Origin: Jaminaea rosea | Taxonomy: Eukaryota > Basidiomycota > Exobasidiomycetes > Microstromatales | Direction of reading: 5' to 3' | DNA: 64,000 nt | NCBI RefSeq assembly: GCF_003144245.1 | Contig: NW_020289989.1 | Coordinates: 186,001 to 250,000 of the forward strand | In this document: one piece after another, positions 61,389-64,000 of the stretch | Numbering within the stretch: position 1 is the first letter of the stretch | How the letters are laid out: each line of letters begins with the position of its first letter | The notes under the pieces: generated by a model | The model's input: the letters and a program-made list of their open reading frames with translations, nothing else | Databases searched by the model: none | What the model was told of the DNA's origin: nothing | Made by a program: the position numbers and the translations under genes

Positions 61389-62447
61389 TCACGTCGACTT
61401 GCCCAGATCCCAAGCTCGAGCCTTTGGAGCTGGCTGCGGGCCTGGACTGGCTTCTTCTTCCTCTCTGCGATGGCGAAGACGTCGTCGAGGTGAGGTGCTA
61501 CGCTCTCGCCTATGATGTGAGCGCTCTTCGTCTCTGCGCCGGCTGCGATGCCGATCAGCTCCGTCCTCTGACTCTGACCGGTCGTCTCGCCGACTCCTCC
61601 GCTCTCTCTTGTCACGGTGGGTCGCCCCCCTGCCCTCGCCTCGACTTCTCTTCTTCCCGCGTTCCTCCGCCTTCTCGTCCCCCCTGCTCCTCCTCTCACC
61701 ACGCCTAGACGCACGCCGCTCCGCTTTGCCCGCATCCTTGACCCTCTCCATGAGTCCATCCCACCCGCCTTCGTCAATCAACCCCGTAGTGGGATCTGTA
61801 CTCCTCTCCACGGATACGTCGAGGAGCGGGTCGTACGTCGAAGTGAAGTAACGGTCCATCTTGCTTGGCGGTGAAGCGTCAGAGCGTCGAGGAGGGGACG
61901 CTGAGCGGCGTGGCGGGCGCCGTTCCTCCCCACGCTCATCGTGACGCCGGCAGACGCCGCGGATGCGTAGCGGCGAGACTCGCTGCGACGATGATTTCTC
62001 ATCGTACTCGTCTACGCCCCCATCATCACTCCAACCCCTCATCGTCCCCTTCTGTCGCGAGCTCGAACCAGTGGGCGCGCCCATCGCTCCTCTTCCCCGC
62101 ACCGTCTGCCTCTCGTCCTCCTCCACGCACCGACCGCGCTGCCTCTGTCCCTCTCTGGCTTCATCCTCTTGCGCTCTCAACACCGCTCTATTGTGGCCAT
62201 CCACATTCCGTATGACCGAGGCCAAGAAGCGCTTATTCGTTGAAGCGGCTTGAGTGGATTGCGGGGCTCGCGATGAGGAGCTCGCTGTGCGGGGATCGGC
62301 CTGCTGAGCCTCCGCGAGCAGGACATCAGCGATGTACCGGTCCAGATCACCGTCGTCCTCGGCGTCCCCCCTTGATAGCGAGGAAATGACAGAGGAGAGG
62401 GCACCTCCTGGCCGTCGGCTGCTGCCTGATGTGGATGGCGGCCCCAT
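61389..62447 (-). CDS. Arg/Asp/Ser-rich nuclear-type protein of unknown function
   Basis: A single exon of 352 residues from ATG 62447 (MGPPSTSGSSRRPGG); an ATG-less frame extends farther upstream but overlaps the divergent promoter. The N-terminal 110 residues include a short helical block (DLDRYIADVLLAEAQQ, KRFLASVIRNVDGHNRAVL). A compact motif MDRYFTSTYDPLLDV leads to TGLIDEGGWDGLMERVKDA. The C-terminal third is an RS/RD/RE-rich domain typical of splicing and RNA-processing proteins. The motif around YDPLLDV resembles conserved fungal and animal proteins with RS tails, but I cannot name the family. It is divergent from the next gene at 193 bp. Confidence 0.65.
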   Translation of the reverse strand: MGPPSTSGSSRRPGGALSSVISSLSRGDAEDDGDLDRYIADVLLAEAQQADPRTASSSSRAPQSTQAASTNKRFLASVIRNVDGHNRAVLRAQEDEAREGQRQRGRCVEEDERQTVRGRGAMGAPTGSSSRQKGTMRGWSDDGGVDEYDEKSSSQRVSPLRIRGVCRRHDERGEERRPPRRSASPPRRSDASPPSKMDRYFTSTYDPLLDVSVERSTDPTTGLIDEGGWDGLMERVKDAGKAERRASRRGERRSRGDEKAEERGKKRSRGEGRGATHRDKRERRSRRDDRSESEDGADRHRSRRRDEERSHHRRERSTSPRRRLRHRREEEEASPGPQPAPKARAWDLGKST

Positions 62448-62640
62448 TTTGGGGAGCGGAAGGAGCAAAGCCAAGCAGACTTTGCCGCACGACGGAGACA
62501 AATGCAAAGTCGACGCGGAGAACGACTCGCGACTCGCGGACGGCGAGAAAATTGACCGGACGAGTCGGCGGACGACTTGGGTTGCACTTCTTCTCGTCAT
62601 TCCCCATCCCAACGTCGCTCGCCATCGTCTTCGCAACTCC

Positions 62641-64000
62641 ATGCGCCCGACCAAGGGCGCTCGCACGCCCGACAACCTCGCTCTGCAAATCAAGTCTCTC
62701 CGCCTCAATCCCACCAGCCAAGAGCTCCGCTCCACCCTCGCGCAATGCATCTCACGCTGTCAATCCCCCGATGCAACACGCCAGAGTCTCGATGACCTTT
62801 CCCAGTGGGCTACCGCGGGTAAGCAGGCGATAGGCAAGGGTGTCGACGTAAGCTTCCTGGAAGAAGACGAGCTGCAGACTGCCTTGACGCACTTGATCTG
62901 GGACAAGCTGGATGACTCGAGCGCCGTTTCCAAGAGGATGGAGAGCACTGCGGTGCTCCTCCTCAGCATCATCGACTCGATGCCCACCGTCAACGCAGCG
63001 ACATCGACATCACCTGCGCCTCTCTGCCCACTCGCCGCCAACCTGCTTCGCCGTGCCAACGCGGACACGGCCATCCGCACCTCCCTCGTCGTCTACGACA
63101 TCCTCCTCAGTGTCTACGACGGCACGCGCATCGCAGACTCGTACGGCTCGCCCTCTCTCCAGGGACTGTATGCGCAATTTAGCACGCCTGTGAGCTCTTA
63201 CGTGGATGCGCCGACGAGGAGGGCGAGAGTATGCCGCAAGATACTGCGAACAAAGGCGAGAGACTGCGGGATTGGCTTTGCAGAGGAGACGCAAGGGTCT
63301 ACGCAAAGATGGCAAGAATGGGCTCACTTTGCCCTTTCACCAATCATTGAGGCTCTCAAGTCCTCCGATCCAACGAAGCGCAGCATCACAAGCTGGTATC
63401 AGCTGGCCGACCTCTTCGAGCTTGCACCAGCAGCCCTCGTGCCACTCCTGACCGCTCTCACCGACGGCAGACTTAACGAGGATACGATCCTCCCTGCCGT
63501 CCTTGCCGCCTTGCGAGCCGCCAACACCCAGGGGCTCGTAAAGACGGGTCAGTCTGCCGACTCGAGCCGCAGCGAATTTGTCCTCGGCTCGTCCTCTCAC
63601 ATCATCGTTGCCCACCCTTGCCAACGCTTTACCTGCATCGTGCCCCCATCCCTTCTCGCATCGTGCGCCTCGTCCACCGTCGAGGAGCTGCAAGTCTCGT
63701 CCATCTCTCTCGTCGTCGAGGGTCGAGCACTCGTCCAGCCCTTCAGTCAAGAGGACTACGCCGTGCTGGGCGTATTTATGGAGGCCTCCTTCTCAACCAC
63801 CCACCCTTCGAGCAGGGGAGCTGTCCACTCCTTGTTTGGCAAACTGCTCACCCGCCTATCAGCCAACCACCACGCCGCAGCCAAGGAGGCTGAAAAAGCA
63901 CGCAAGTTCATCGATGACCCTAGACAGCGGGAGGAAAAGGTGGCCAGCTGCCAACGCGAAATGGACGAGATCCGCGCCTTCATCATGACGCTCGTCTCGT
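62641..64000 (+). CDS. 5' part of a large helical-repeat protein, possibly THADA/Trm732-like (runs off window)
   Basis: An open frame of 453 codons from ATG 62641 (MRPTKGARTPDNLALQ) to the window end with no stop. The product is soluble and helical: repeated leucine-rich helices such as LQTALTHLIWDKLDDSS, ESTAVLLLSIIDSMPTV and LAANLLRRANADTAIRTSLV, then ALVPLLTALTDGRLNED. A later segment reads DYAVLGVFMEASFSTTHPSS followed by HSLFGKLLTRLSANHH. This resembles the N-terminal HEAT-like region of THADA/Trm732, partner of the tRNA 2'-O-methyltransferase Trm7, but the diagnostic central domain is outside the window. A generic HEAT/ARM scaffold is the alternative. Confidence 0.6.
   Translation, partial: MRPTKGARTPDNLALQIKSLRLNPTSQELRSTLAQCISRCQSPDATRQSLDDLSQWATAGKQAIGKGVDVSFLEEDELQTALTHLIWDKLDDSSAVSKRMESTAVLLLSIIDSMPTVNAATSTSPAPLCPLAANLLRRANADTAIRTSLVVYDILLSVYDGTRIADSYGSPSLQGLYAQFSTPVSSYVDAPTRRARVCRKILRTKARDCGIGFAEETQGSTQRWQEWAHFALSPIIEALKSSDPTKRSITSWYQLADLFELAPAALVPLLTALTDGRLNEDTILPAVLAALRAANTQGLVKTGQSADSSRSEFVLGSSSHIIVAHPCQRFTCIVPPSLLASCASSTVEELQVSSISLVVEGRALVQPFSQEDYAVLGVFMEASFSTTHPSSRGAVHSLFGKLLTRLSANHHAAAKEAEKARKFIDDPRQREEKVASCQREMDEIRAFIMTLVS

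Overview
The window is a gene-dense, GC-rich stretch of a basidiomycete fungus, most likely Ustilaginomycotina (smut-fungus relatives). Reasons: compact genes on both strands, introns mostly 46-90 nt with GTRAGT donors and a CTGAC/CTNAC branch site 10-25 nt before the acceptor, long Ser/Pro/Ala-rich disordered extensions on conserved eukaryotic proteins, and a full set of recognisable fungal housekeeping genes. The organism call is inference; no species-diagnostic sequence was identified.

Layout. 1-5,335: the 3' end of an unknown gene and a large Ser-rich orphan. 5,535-9,674 (-): VPS18, four exons. 10,675-12,786 (+): Yox1/Yhp1-like homeodomain protein. 13,099-15,085: CGR1 (-) and a BMT5-like 25S rRNA methyltransferase (+) share a 175-bp divergent promoter. 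15,163-17,160 (-): four-TM protein. 17,378-19,419 (-): Dal5-type MFS transporter, divergent from an alpha/beta hydrolase (20,702-22,034, +). 22,729-23,963 (-): G-alpha subunit. 24,869-25,629 (+): HIT protein. 25,802-27,230 (-): RAD23, divergent from topoisomerase I (27,565-30,845, +). 31,554-35,481 (+): two neighbouring secreted proteins with many dibasic sites. 36,244-38,591 (-): Ku70, divergent from a securin-like candidate (38,938-40,593, +).

40,600-53,060 is an accessory island. It has no recognisable housekeeping gene, but holds orphan coding segments with tandem duplications (a repeated domain at 42.7-44.5 kb; a WHPA-motif family at 46-48.8 kb), an HNH-type zinc-finger nuclease-like segment (48.8-49.7 kb), a cleanly spliced orphan 3' end (49.9-51.0 kb), a short repeat shared between two parts of the island, and a minisatellite. 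An intron-containing tRNA-Arg lies at its right edge (53,063-53,179).

The conserved backbone then resumes: a four-TM protein (54,009-54,806, +), GPI13/PIG-O (54,906-58,445, -), VTA1 (58,702-60,276, -), an RS/RD-rich nuclear-type protein (61,389-62,447, -), and the 5' part of a large helical-repeat protein running off the window (62,641 onward, +). Between VTA1 and the RD-rich gene lies the most striking non-coding structure: the 11-mer CTTTCCTGACC, six exact and five near copies, spaced about 50-100 bp over 700 bp.

Functional groupings: ribosome biogenesis (CGR1 + BMT5-like), DNA topology and repair (RAD23 + TOP1, Ku70), endomembrane sorting (VPS18, VTA1, not linked), GPI anchors (GPI13), signalling (G-alpha), and two secreted candidate peptide precursors. 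All exon limits were set by hand from splice signals, reading phase and protein continuity.
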